Shown piece by piece: positions 29,501-36,165 of a stretch of 38,910 nucleotides of DNA. The stretch is from positions 1-38,910 of the forward strand of contig JADKCV010000040.1 of assembly GCA_016718655.1 (NCBI GenBank), read 5' to 3'. Source of the DNA: Flavobacteriales bacterium. Lineage in GTDB: Bacteria; Bacteroidota; Bacteroidia; Flavobacteriales_F; PHOS-HE28. Under the pieces are notes generated by a model, which was given only the letters and a program-made list of their open reading frames with translations, made no database searches and was not told the origin of the DNA. Numbering within the stretch: the stretch's first letter is position 1; each line of letters starts with the position of its first letter. A program made the translations under genes and the position numbers.

Positions 29501-32500
29501 ACCCCGTTGTTCACGGTCCAGGCGAACTGGTTGGTGCCCAGGCCGAGCGCGGTCACCGTGGTGTTCGGATCGTTGGCGTTGGTGAAGGTGCCACTGCCGC
29601 TCACGATGCTCCACACGCCCGTGGCGGGGAAGGCGACCGTACTACCGGCCAGCGTGGTGCTGGTCAGTGGCGTGCAGAAGCTCTGGTCCGCACCGGCGTT
29701 GGCGGCCGGGTTGTTCGGGTCGTACACGAACACGCTCATCTGGTCGGTGGTCACCGCGCTGCACGGACCATTGCTCACCGTCCATTGGAAGATGCTTTGG
29801 CCCACACCGATGCCCGTGACCGTGGTGGTGGGGCTGGCAGGGTTGGTGATGGTACCGGTGCCGCTCACCAGGGTCCACTGACCGGTGGCGGGTATAATGA
29901 GCGAACTGCCCGCCATGGTGATGGTGCCACTGGCTGAGCACAGGCTCACGTCCGGACCTGCGTTCGCTACGGGGTTGGCGTTGCTGAACACCAGCACACG
30001 CACCACATCGTTGGTCACACCATTGGGGCAGGGACCATTGCTCACCGTCCACCGGAATTCGTTGATGCCGATCGGCATGGCGCTCACCGTGGTGGTGGGG
30101 CTGCTCGCATCGGCGAAGGTGCCGCCACCGCTCACCACCGTCCACGTACCGGTCGCGGGGAAGGTCACCGCACTGCCGGCCAGGGTCACCAGGTTCGGTG
30201 CCGTGGGCACGCAGATGCTCTGGTCCGGACCGGCGTTGGCGCTGGCGTTGTCAGGATCGAATCGCAGGATGGTGACCTCGTCGTTGCTGGTGCCGCATGG
30301 ACCGTTGTTCACCGTCCAGCGGAACACGTTGGCGCCGATGCCGAGACCGGTCACCGATGCACCCGGGTTGTTCGGGTCCACGATGGCGCCCGCACCACTG
30401 ACCAAGGTCCACGTGCCGACGGCTGGTGCGTTCACCGCACTACCCGCCAGGTTGCTGCCCGTGCTGCCGCACAGTTGCTGATCGGGACCCGCATTGGCCG
30501 TGGGTGTGGCCGGATCGAACAGGCGGATCAGCACATCATCGCTGGTGATGGCACCGGCGCAGGGGCCGTTGTTGATCGTCCAGCGGTACACGTTGCTGCC
30601 TATGCCCATCCCGCTCACCGTGGTGGTGGGGCTGTTCGCATTGGCGAAGGTGCCCGTTCCGCTCACCACCGTCCAGGTGCCCGTGGCGGGTGCCGTGGCC
30701 GCATTGGCCGCGAGCGTTACCGAGGCCACGGGTGCGCAACGGTCCTGGTCCGGACCGGCGTTCGCGGCGGGTGCAGCACCGTTGAAGATGCGCAACGTCA
30801 CGTCATCCGACGTGGTCTGTGGCGTGCAGGGGCCGTTGCTGATCGTCCAGCGCAACACCACCGTACCCGTGGTGAGGTTGGTGACCGTGGTGGTGGGGCT
30901 GGTGGGTGTGGATAGGGTGGCCGTACCGGATACCACCGTCCACAGGCCCGTGGCGGGGAACACGGCGGCGTTCGCGGCCATCACCGTGGTGGTGCTCGCA
31001 CCCAGCAGGCACAGGTCCTGATCGGGCCCGGCCGTGGCCGCAGGGGTGTTGGGGTCGAAGCGGACGATGGTCACCTGATCGGTAGTGACACCGTTCGCGC
31101 AGGGTCCGTTGTTCAAGGTCCACTGGAACACGTTGGTACCGAAGCCCAATCCGGTGACGGTGCTGCTGGGGCTGGTGGGCGTGGTGATGGTGCCCGCACC
31201 GCTCACCAGGGTCCACTGGCCGGTGGCGGGTGCCAGTGGCGCGTTGCCACCCAGGGTGGAGTTGGCGGCACACACCTGCTGATCGGCACCGGCGTTGGCG
31301 TTCGGGCTGGCCGGGTTGAAGACCGTGATGCTCACCTCGTCCTGCGTGGTCGGTGGCGTGCAGGGTCCGTTGTTGATCGTCCAGCGGAAGGTGTTCACAC
31401 CTACCGAGAGGCCGCTCACCGTGGTGTTGCGCTGACTGGCATTGGCGAAGGTGCCCGTGCCGCTCACCACCGTCCACAGGCCCGTGGCCGGGAAGGTGAC
31501 CGCGTTGCCCGCGAGCGTCGCGCTCGTGGTGGGTTGGCACAGCTGCTGGTCCGGACCGGCGTTGGCCGCGGGCTGCGCATTGCTGAACACGAAGACGGTG
31601 ACCTGGTCGCTCGTGGGCGGATCGCAGGCACCGTTCACGATGGTCCAGCGGAAGGTGTTGGCACCGATGCCCAATCCGCTGACCGCGGTGGTGGGGCTGT
31701 TCGCGTTCGCGAACGTACCCGAGCCGGTCACCACGGTCCACGTGCCCACGGCGGGCGTCACCGCCACGTTCGCGGCCAGGGTGGCGTTCGTGCCATTGCC
31801 CGGTGCACCGCACAGGTTCTGGTCCGGGCCGGCGTTGGCCACGGGTTGCGCGGGGTTGAAGGCGTTCACCGTCACGTCATCGCTCGTGGTGCCGCAGGTG
31901 CCGTAGTTCACCGTCCAGCGGAACACGTTGGGTCCGGTGGAAAGGCCGCTCACCGTGGTGGTGGGGTTGTTCGCGTTGGCGAAGGTGCCCGTACCGCTCA
32001 CCACGGTCCACGTTCCTTGTACCTGTGGGAAGGGCAACAGGCCTGCCAGCGGGGTGGAGAAGCCGCAGACGCTCTGGTCCGGCCCGGCGTTGGCGGGCGT
32101 GAAGGGCGGGGTCACCTGGATGGAGAAGCCGAAGTTGTTCACACCGGTCTGCGGGCAGGCATCGTCCACCACGTTCACCGAGAAGAGGTTCTGCCCGATG
32201 TCGGCGGCGGTCGGTGTCCAGCAGAACGTACCCACGGGCAGGCTGCCGGCCGTGGTGGAGAAGGTGGCACCCGGGATACCGTTGTTCCAGGTCATGGTCA
32301 CCGTCTGGCCCGCGTCGGCATCACCGCTGTTCACGTTGAAACAGAGTTGCTCCCCGGCGCAGATGGTGGTGGTGTAGGCGTTCGTTCCGTTCACCCCGCT
32401 CACCGTGGGCAGGTTGTTGCTGCAGGCGATGATCGCGAACTGCACATCGCGCAGGTACGAGCCGATCTGTACGCCGTTGCGCCACTCACGCACACGCACC

Positions 32501-33330
32501 GTCACCACCGCGAATTGCTGGATGCTCGGCACGAAGTTGATGGTACCGGTCACCGGGTTCACCTGCACCGCGTTGGCACCACCGGCGGTGATCACCGGTT
32601 GGGTGAAGGAGTAACCTGCATTGTAAGGGATGGTGGCACCGTTGGCACCCAGTGCGGGGGCCAGTTCGAAGGAGAGCGAGTCACCGTCCACGTCGTTGAA
32701 GCCGTGGTTGTAGCTCACCGCCTGACCAACGCACGCGAAGGGCGTGGGGGTGTTCAGGTAGCGCGGCGAGTTGTTGCACGGCGCGATGGTGTTGTTCAGT
32801 GTGGCCGTGAGGTACAGGTTGCGGTTACCGGGGTTGTTCAGCGAGGTGATCGCGTTGTTCCGGCAGCACAGGTCCCAGCTGATGGTCCAGTCCGCACCGC
32901 AATTGGTGTAGGAGCTCAGGTTCACCACCGCGCTGTAGCGGTAACGCTGGATCCCGTATTGGCCGGAGCTGCTGTTGCACCGGTCCGTCGCCGAGACGCA
33001 GATCGGGGTCACCAGGTCCACACCATCCAGGCCGAAGCAGGCGTTCACCGTGGCGTTGCAGGTGGGGCTCACCAGGCGGAACTCGCGGCCGTTGCTGCAG
33101 TTGGTGGGCGCGGCCACCCCGTTGCAATCGCGGTAGAAGTTCAGCCGCACCCGGTAGAGGCCGTTGCCGATGCACTCGTAGGTGAGCTCGCCACCCATGG
33201 CGTGCGTGGCCTTGGCCTCGCCCTGCCACAGCAGCAGCGCCGCCACGGCGGGCAACAGGGTGCGTACGATGGAGGTCAGCGCGGCGCCAAACTGGCGTGC
33301 CGCATGCGAAAGGCGTCGTGGTTCTGCCAT
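23581..33330 (-). CDS. Giant SprB-like surface adhesin with 31 repeats and type B sorting domain
   Basis: The protein has 3249 residues. A long signal peptide (TSIVRTLLPAVAALLLWQGE, cleavage near ATHA) precedes an N-terminal domain of about 400 residues (HAMGGELTYECIGNGLYRVR, FYRDCNG, YNHGFNDVDGDSLSFEL) typical of Bacteroidota gliding-associated proteins. Then come 31 repeats of about 88 residues. Each starts near ANAGPDQ.LC, passes FPATGTWTVVSGTGT and SPTTTVSGL..G.N.F.WT and ends NGPC....T.D.VTI.VFD, usually with two cysteines. The C-terminus is the type B sorting signal (IVIPNAYSPNGDGVNDVF, FNRWGSKV, YYYILDLGDGSEAYTGYIYL, RR). It would be exported by T9SS and displayed on the surface for adhesion or gliding, like SprB. 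It begins the operon with the PorP/SprF and PorE-like genes. No frameshift is visible over 9.7 kb, unlike the left end of the window. Confidence 0.95.
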   Translation of the reverse strand: MAEPRRLSHAARQFGAALTSIVRTLLPAVAALLLWQGEAKATHAMGGELTYECIGNGLYRVRLNFYRDCNGVAAPTNCSNGREFRLVSPTCNATVNACFGLDGVDLVTPICVSATDRCNSSSGQYGIQRYRYSAVVNLSSYTNCGADWTISWDLCCRNNAITSLNNPGNRNLYLTATLNNTIAPCNNSPRYLNTPTPFACVGQAVSYNHGFNDVDGDSLSFELAPALGANGATIPYNAGYSFTQPVITAGGANAVQVNPVTGTINFVPSIQQFAVVTVRVREWRNGVQIGSYLRDVQFAIIACSNNLPTVSGVNGTNAYTTTICAGEQLCFNVNSGDADAGQTVTMTWNNGIPGATFSTTAGSLPVGTFCWTPTAADIGQNLFSVNVVDDACPQTGVNNFGFSIQVTPPFTPANAGPDQSVCGFSTPLAGLLPFPQVQGTWTVVSGTGTFANANNPTTTVSGLSTGPNVFRWTVNYGTCGTTSDDVTVNAFNPAQPVANAGPDQNLCGAPGNGTNATLAANVAVTPAVGTWTVVTGSGTFANANSPTTAVSGLGIGANTFRWTIVNGACDPPTSDQVTVFVFSNAQPAANAGPDQQLCQPTTSATLAGNAVTFPATGLWTVVSGTGTFANASQRNTTVSGLSVGVNTFRWTINNGPCTPPTTQDEVSITVFNPASPNANAGADQQVCAANSTLGGNAPLAPATGQWTLVSGAGTITTPTSPSSTVTGLGFGTNVFQWTLNNGPCANGVTTDQVTIVRFDPNTPAATAGPDQDLCLLGASTTTVMAANAAVFPATGLWTVVSGTATLSTPTSPTTTVTNLTTGTVVLRWTISNGPCTPQTTSDDVTLRIFNGAAPAANAGPDQDRCAPVASVTLAANAATAPATGTWTVVSGTGTFANANSPTTTVSGMGIGSNVYRWTINNGPCAGAITSDDVLIRLFDPATPTANAGPDQQLCGSTGSNLAGSAVNAPAVGTWTLVSGAGAIVDPNNPGASVTGLGIGANVFRWTVNNGPCGTSNDEVTILRFDPDNASANAGPDQSICVPTAPNLVTLAGSAVTFPATGTWTVVSGGGTFADASSPTTTVSAMPIGINEFRWTVSNGPCPNGVTNDVVRVLVFSNANPVANAGPDVSLCSASGTITMAGSSLIIPATGQWTLVSGTGTITNPASPTTTVTGIGVGQSIFQWTVSNGPCSAVTTDQMSVFVYDPNNPAANAGADQSFCTPLTSTTLAGSTVAFPATGVWSIVSGSGTFTNANDPNTTVTALGLGTNQFAWTVNNGVCPNAVTTDVVQVELFNGNAQAADAGPDQSVCGTSSTVVMSATAATGLATGSWSVVQGTATFSNIASPTATVSGLSIGINVLRWSINNGACGITTDQVTILVYDPNNPVANAGPDQELCTPNTSTTLTGSALIVPAVGTWSLVSGSGTLANPTAPTTAVSGLALGANVFRWQVNNGACPSPITQDEVTIFVFELDAPAANAGPDQEICTPVTSVSMAANSPVASALGTWTLVSGGGTITNVNNPNTTITALPVGINVFEWTIDNGPCGTTSDVVRILVFDANNPVADAGADQELCTPASTATLTGSALTVPATGLWTLVSGTGVITDPTAVSTTVTGLGVGENIFQWTVSNGPCVNGITFDQVIIRVFDDANAVADAGADQEFCTPVSTTTVNGSPVIFPAQGRWELVSGSAVITSPNSPTTTVTGLGVGETVLRYIVANGPCSNPETEDLVSIFIFDANNAAADAGADQELCTPNTSTAFQGSAVTFPASGLWTLVSGGGTITDPTSPTSTVTGLPVGENVFQWSVANGPCANGNTTDQVTIRVFDETNPVAAAGADQELCTPNTITTLTGSSIIFPATGTWTLVNGAGTITSPNSPTTTVTDLGVGENIFEWTVSNGPCANGLTTDRVSIFVFDQGNNSANAGPDQQLCSPVASVSMAGSSVTFPAQGTWTLITGSGTIVAPNSPTTAILNPGVGENIFQWSVDNGPCESGAGVDQVSIFVFDVDNAVADAGADQEHCSPNIFTTQLTGSPVTFPAVGTWTLVSGTGTIANPNDPNTAVFDIAIGESVFLWTVDNGPCASGITTDEVRVRIFDENNPNADAGADQDLCTPVTSAVLTGSAVTFPALGTWAVVSGSGVITDVNNPNTTITGMTPGVTVVAWTVSNGPCANGITSDQLVITLYDQNNPLANAGADQELCTPTGTTTNTTLQGSSIIFPAQGTWTLVGGTGNITDPNDPNTAVDGLSIGENLFLWTVTNGVCNDPITTDLVSIFVFDENNPDAVAGPSQQICTPVTNAFMAGSSITFPAVGTWTLVSGQGTIVDANDPLTEITDLGLGVNVFEWTVDNGACPNGITTDQVTLVLFDAQAPPADAGPDQELCAPDDSAVLVANPPVGAAFGTWTILQGSGSVADENNPNTTVSGMEVGETILTWTLSSGVCVTTVDSVSIFVFDPNNPMANAGLDQELCVPQDSVFMAGSNLIFPAQGTWTLVSGTGTPVAPNDPGTLISGLSVGQNVFQWEVYNGPCANSLTSDQVTITLFSDSTSAANAGPDLESCLPITTVTMQGEQPIAPGEGTWTLISGTGAIADPNDPNTQVSGLSQGENVLVWTLNWDPCPNNGLLTDTVTVRIYNAFAPAADAGPDQDLCSPTNTSVLAGNTPEIPGVGTWTVNSGTAVVTSPNNPTSEVTNLTVGAHELVWTIFNGTCGFGPPTTDTLFIRVYDNDAPPAQAGNDISWCTPQDNAVLSANDPVFPAVGTWTVLSGTGTIANPNDPNTAVFGLGVGQHDFLWTIDNGSCGSSSDAISVFIYDGESADANAGADQELCTPDTDADLQGNVAVFPATGLWTVTAGTGSFADATNPTSSVSGLSIGTNTFVWTITNGPCGTTSDEVTITVFDADQAPADAGADQQLCTPVSSTTLSGSAVSFPAVGTWEIINGTGTLSDPNASNATLSGIGVGQVVLRWTVDNGPCAAGNTSDEVTINIYDNTAPNALAGPDQAFCTPIGQPVTMLASSAPFPAIGTWNLVSGSGTITNVNNEFTSITGLGLGANLFQWTVDNGACGSTSDEVLIAVFDHTVPAADAGADQEFCQDVTFTDLDAVPATSTASGTWTLIAGAGTIANAGDANTEVTGLLLGNNWFTWTITNGPCPSSTDSMVVFIRDCLTIVIPNAYSPNGDGVNDVFRITNVDSYPQSSFQVFNRWGSKVLDQSPYANDWDGRNQFGSAFGELLPESTYYYILDLGDGSEAYTGYIYLRR
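23870..32095 (-). repeat. Thirty-one diverged repeats of about 265 bp
   Basis: I counted 31 units by their A-[ND]-A-G-x-D opening and following Cys. The period varies between about 85 and 95 codons. Units are diverged at DNA level, with the closest resemblance among the central ones, whose opening reads DQELCTP. That pattern suggests expansion from the middle of the array. Divergence makes collapse during assembly less likely than for the 138-bp repeats. Confidence 0.9.
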
Positions 33331-33747
33331 GTACCGGTCGGTATCGGAGCACCCATCACCGTCCGCCGTTCCTTCGCCCCTTCAAGGGGTCGATCACGGT
33401 CCGATCAAAGTGAATTTGTCCGCTGTTCACGGGCAAGAACACCACTTTCGGACAGCACGGAATGGAGAGCAGGCAGGTGCGTCGCAAACCTAGACCCGGC
33501 CCATTGCGGTCATTCGCATACACCGTTCGCAGTTGTCAACAACCCCGTGTGGGCTGATCATTGGATCCCCACGGGATCACCCCCCGGCACCGCATGCACA
33601 TCGAAGCCGACCAACACCCCGTTCGTCGACGATCATTCGGGATCCATCGCCATTCGACCCACTTCGATCATTGCCATCCTGCGCGATCAGCGAAGTCACG
33701 GGAAGCGGTCCGGAAGGGACCGCAGGTCGATCGCGGGTTGCCGACGC
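33331..33747. other. Intergenic region upstream of the giant adhesin
   Basis: These 417 bases hold no credible gene. They separate the adhesin start (33330) from the stop of the small secreted protein (33748), both on the minus strand, and so form the adhesin operon's leader. They include a short stem CCCC-TTCAA-GGGG at 33377-33389 and the possible promoter described separately. Confidence 0.6.
33406..33437 (-). promoter_or_regulatory. Possible Bacteroidota-type promoter for the adhesin operon
   Basis: On the minus strand TCTTG (-33 region, 33433-33437) is followed after about 20 bases by TCACTTTG (33406-33413). This differs by one base from the Bacteroidota -7 consensus TAnnTTTG. It would give a leader of about 70 bases before the ATG at 33330. 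It is a weak match found by eye. Confidence 0.25.
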
Positions 33748-34350
33748 TCAGTACCGCCGCACGGGTGCCGTTCCCGGGTTGCGTGCGGGTGTCCCACCTC
33801 CGGGTGTGATGGTGCGCGCAGGGGTGCGCTCACGTTGCACGCCCGTGGTCCCGGTCCGATCGGTATCGGTGGCAGAGCGGGTCACCGGGCGTTCCCGGAC
33901 CGGGTGGCGCTGGGTGTTCATGAAGTTCCGCTCTTCGTGGAGCAGGGCACGTTGCTCCTGGTGGGAGGAGCGTGAAATGGCTTCCGGCACCGGTGTGGCA
34001 TCATCGGCCGCGCACGGTATGACCACCACCTGGGTCTGCACCTGCATCACCCCGCAGCCCGTGGCCACCGCACCATCCGCATCGATCACGGTCACACACA
34101 CCGTTCCATCCGCACTGCGCGCATGGTTGATCACCGTGTAGGGCGCTCGGCCACCCACGGCATGCCAATCCACACTGCCCGCGCGCCGCACCACCGTTCG
34201 TTCGGTCGCTCCGTTCTCCACCGTGTTCGACCCACGGGTGCGAACGAACCGGTCCACCACCGCGTCCGTGGTGTGTACCACCACAAAAAGGTCGCGTGCC
34301 ACCAAGGAAGTTCCTGCACACATCACCACAAGAAGGAGTAGCTGTCGCAT
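33748..34350 (-). CDS. Small secreted protein with SprB-repeat-like domain and disordered basic tail
   Basis: The protein has 200 residues with a short signal peptide (MRQLLLLVVMCAGTSLVA). The middle (DWHAVGGRAPYTVINHARSA, GTVCVTVIDADGAVATGCGV) follows the pattern of SprB repeats: GG.PPY..., then V.V.D..G. From about residue 125 the sequence becomes Arg/Thr/Pro/Gly-rich with no hydrophobic core (VRERPVTRSATDTDRTGT, TPGGGTPARNPGTAPVRRY), so it is probably disordered. No T9SS tail is visible. It lies upstream of the giant adhesin on the same strand with a 417-bp gap, so it could belong to the same surface system. I do not recognise a named family. Confidence 0.65.
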   Translation of the reverse strand: MRQLLLLVVMCAGTSLVARDLFVVVHTTDAVVDRFVRTRGSNTVENGATERTVVRRAGSVDWHAVGGRAPYTVINHARSADGTVCVTVIDADGAVATGCGVMQVQTQVVVIPCAADDATPVPEAISRSSHQEQRALLHEERNFMNTQRHPVRERPVTRSATDTDRTGTTGVQRERTPARTITPGGGTPARNPGTAPVRRY

Positions 34351-34499
34351 GGGTTCGAGGTTTAGGATGATCTGAAGGTAACATCACCCCGCTCCCATTT
34401 CCAACTCGCCCCCCCGCACACCTGCCCACCCGCGTACCGACCGCTCACCACGAAGTCATTGCATCCCACCCCGCCCTCCACGAACTTCGCGGCCCTCGT

Positions 34500-35048
34500 A
34501 TGTCCACCATTCTCCCATGGGTACTGGCCGCCATCGGCCTCGGCGCACTGTGCATGGTCCTGTTCATCTGGGCCATCCTCGCCCGCAAGTTCAGCGTGCT
34601 CTATGCGGCCCTGGTGGTGCTGGCTTTCTCGGGGCTCGCCGGTGCCGTGGCCATGTACCGCTTCGCCGAGCGTTCCGTGGATGAGCTGCGCGCCCTCACC
34701 ACACCCCGCACCGGACCCGAGGTCTACACAGCCCTCTTCGGCCCGCCCGACCCTTGCGTCCACCTCATCGCCTTCGACGATGCCTTGCTCCCCAAGCTGG
34801 ACAACGTCATCCACCTCCACGCGCGCACCTGCCCCGCCGAAGTGCGCCGCATCCTCGCCACCGCCACCTACACGCGCGACAGCACCGCCGCCTACGCTGC
34901 GGACAACGTCCCCGCCCGCTTCGCCACCACCCTCCTCGGCTCCGACGCCATCACCCTGCAGGCCACGCTGGTGGAAGGCAAGCACTGGCGCACCCTGCAC
35001 CTCCGCGCCGACAGCACCGCCCTCATCGTCCACGACATCGCCGACTAG
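34500..35048 (+). CDS. Hypothetical membrane protein with two N-terminal helices
   Basis: The protein has 182 residues from the ATG at 34500. Two membrane helices (ILPWVLAAIGLGALCMVLFI and VLYAALVVLAFSGLAGAVAM) are joined by a short basic loop (ARKFS). A soluble domain of about 130 residues follows (PEVYTALFGPPDPCVHLIAF, VIHLHARTCPAEVRRIL, WRTLHLRADSTALIVHDIAD). No known motif was recognised. It is followed immediately by the first block of palindromic repeats, its stop being only about 5 bases from them. Codon use is as GC-rich as the bulk of the window, which supports it being a resident gene. Confidence 0.65.
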   Translation: MSTILPWVLAAIGLGALCMVLFIWAILARKFSVLYAALVVLAFSGLAGAVAMYRFAERSVDELRALTTPRTGPEVYTALFGPPDPCVHLIAFDDALLPKLDNVIHLHARTCPAEVRRILATATYTRDSTAAYAADNVPARFATTLLGSDAITLQATLVEGKHWRTLHLRADSTALIVHDIAD

Positions 35049-35053
35049 CCGCG

Positions 35054-35200
35054 CATTTGCCACTCCGCATTTGCCACTCCGGGCTCGACCCGGAGTCGCC
35101 CAAATGTCCCGCCGTTGGATTTGCCACTCCGGGCTGTCATCCCGGCGCATGCCGGCTCCGTCGCTGGATTTGACACTCCGGGCTTGACCCGGAGTCGCCC
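35054..35200 (+). repeat. Palindromic repeat block 5' of the GIY-YIG gene
   Basis: Two type A palindromes (ACTCCGGG, 5-base loop CTYGA, CCCGGAGT) lie at 35076-35096 and 35175-35195. The first is extended by outer arms CATTTG (35068) and CAAATG (35101). Between them is a type B unit whose core CCGGC-GCAT-GCCGG spans 35142-35155. A truncated half-copy (CATTTGCCACTCCG) precedes the block at 35055. Confidence 0.95.
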
Positions 35201-35259
35201 AAAGTCCCCACAGGCATTCCCCCACCACCCAATGCACACCATTGCATTAGTTTCGATCC

Positions 35260-36165
35260 ATGCCCCGCATCCACCAATACTGGGTCTACCTCATCACCAA
35301 CAAGGGACGAAGCACCGTCTACATCGGCTTCACCAACAACCTCCACCGCCGCATCTTCGAACACCGCACCGGCCGGGACCCCAACGGATTCGCGTGGCGC
35401 TACCAATGCTGGACACTCATCCATTTCGAACCCTTCAAGTACGTGAAGCAAGGCCTCGCCCGCGAAAAACAACTGAAGAACTGGAAGCGCGAATGGAAGG
35501 AAGCCCTCATTGAAAAAGAGAACCCCACCTGGTCCGACCTCAGCATCGGCTGGGACTACACCGGCTGGTATGATCCCGCCAACCCACCCAAAGGCTTCTA
35601 CACCCAGGACCGCGATGAACAGTGGGGCGGCCCCAGCGCGGCCAGCCGTTGCATTTGCCACTCCGCATTTGCCACTCCGGCCTTGGCATTTGACACTCCG
35701 GGCTTGGGATTTGCCACTCCGGGCTCGACCCGGAGTCGCACCAATGCCCACCAGCCCCGCACCCAGCAGCACTCCGCCTCAACATCTGGCGACTCCGGCT
35801 TGTCATCCCGGCGAATGCCGGCTCCGCCGTTGGATTTGACACTCCGGGCTCGACCCGGAGTCGCCCAAATAAATGCCCCACCCCGCCACTCCGGTTCTTC
35901 ATCCCAGCAGCACTCGGGTCATCATCAGACGACTGCATGCTCATCATCTGGCGACTCCGGGTTGTCATCCCGGCGAATGCCGGCCCCGCCGTTGGATTTG
36001 CCACTCCGGGCTTGGGATTTGCCACTCCGGGCTCGACCCGGAGTCGCACCAAATGCTAACAGCCACACACCCAGCAGCACTCCGTTCAACATCCCGCGAC
36101 TCCGGGTCAAGCCCGGAGTAGCAACTCAACTGAAATTAATTTCTACATTCGGTCCCACCGCATGA
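35260..36165 (+). CDS. GIY-YIG nuclease with repeat-derived C-terminal extension
   Basis: The protein has 301 residues from the ATG at 35260. Residues 5-95 are a single-domain GIY-YIG nuclease of the COG2827 type: YWVYLITN and TVYIGFTNN (the GIY and YIG strands), the catalytic-helix Arg in LHRRIFEHRTG, and the conserved tail GLAREKQLKNWKREWKEALI with EKENPTWSDL. Such proteins are normally about 80-120 residues. From about residue 125 this frame instead runs through palindromic repeats (translated as SGLSSRRMPAPPLDL, RARPGVA), rich in Pro, Arg and Ser and surely not part of the fold. The open frame ends by an ATGA overlap with the ParB-domain gene. The extension may be a consequence of repeat insertion removing the original stop. 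The natural substrate is unknown. A link between nuclease and palindromes is my inference. Confidence 0.85.
   Translation: MPRIHQYWVYLITNKGRSTVYIGFTNNLHRRIFEHRTGRDPNGFAWRYQCWTLIHFEPFKYVKQGLAREKQLKNWKREWKEALIEKENPTWSDLSIGWDYTGWYDPANPPKGFYTQDRDEQWGGPSAASRCICHSAFATPALAFDTPGLGFATPGSTRSRTNAHQPRTQQHSASTSGDSGLSSRRMPAPPLDLTLRARPGVAQINAPPRHSGSSSQQHSGHHQTTACSSSGDSGLSSRRMPAPPLDLPLRAWDLPLRARPGVAPNANSHTPSSTPFNIPRLRVKPGVATQLKLISTFGPTA
35650..36120 (+). repeat. Palindromic repeat block inside and after the GIY-YIG reading frame
   Basis: Type A palindromes lie at 35716-35736, 35841-35861 and 36024-36044. One more, in the opposite orientation, lies at 36099-36119 (ACTCCGGG, loop TCAAG, CCCGGAGT). Type B cores (CCGGC-GAAT-GCCGG) lie at 35808-35821 and 35970-35983. 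Several half-copies (ATTTGCCACTCCGG) sit before complete A units at 35652-35710 and 35995-36015. The order B then A, joined by GTTGGATTTG, recurs three times over both blocks, so B-A may be the composite unit. Confidence 0.95.

Noticed and set aside
23773..29937. A 2054-codon open frame on the plus strand opposite the giant adhesin
   Set aside because: The repeated minus-strand unit yields a stop-free antisense frame by periodicity. The composition (His, Arg, Gly, Val) is low in real domains, and the sense protein has a full T9SS architecture.
33534..33975. Plus-strand frames covering the region between the adhesin and the SprB-like small protein
   Set aside because: Arg/Pro/Ser-rich translation without motifs, antisense to the disordered tail of the small secreted protein.
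34754..35173. Second plus-strand frame overlapping the small membrane protein and repeats
   Set aside because: The overlapping frame is Pro/Arg/His-rich shadow sequence. The membrane protein frame has proper helices and normal composition.
35054..36120. Palindromic repeats considered as a CRISPR array
   Set aside because: Copies are irregularly spaced, of two types, with half-copies and one inversion, and part lies inside a reading frame. No cas genes and no uniform spacers.
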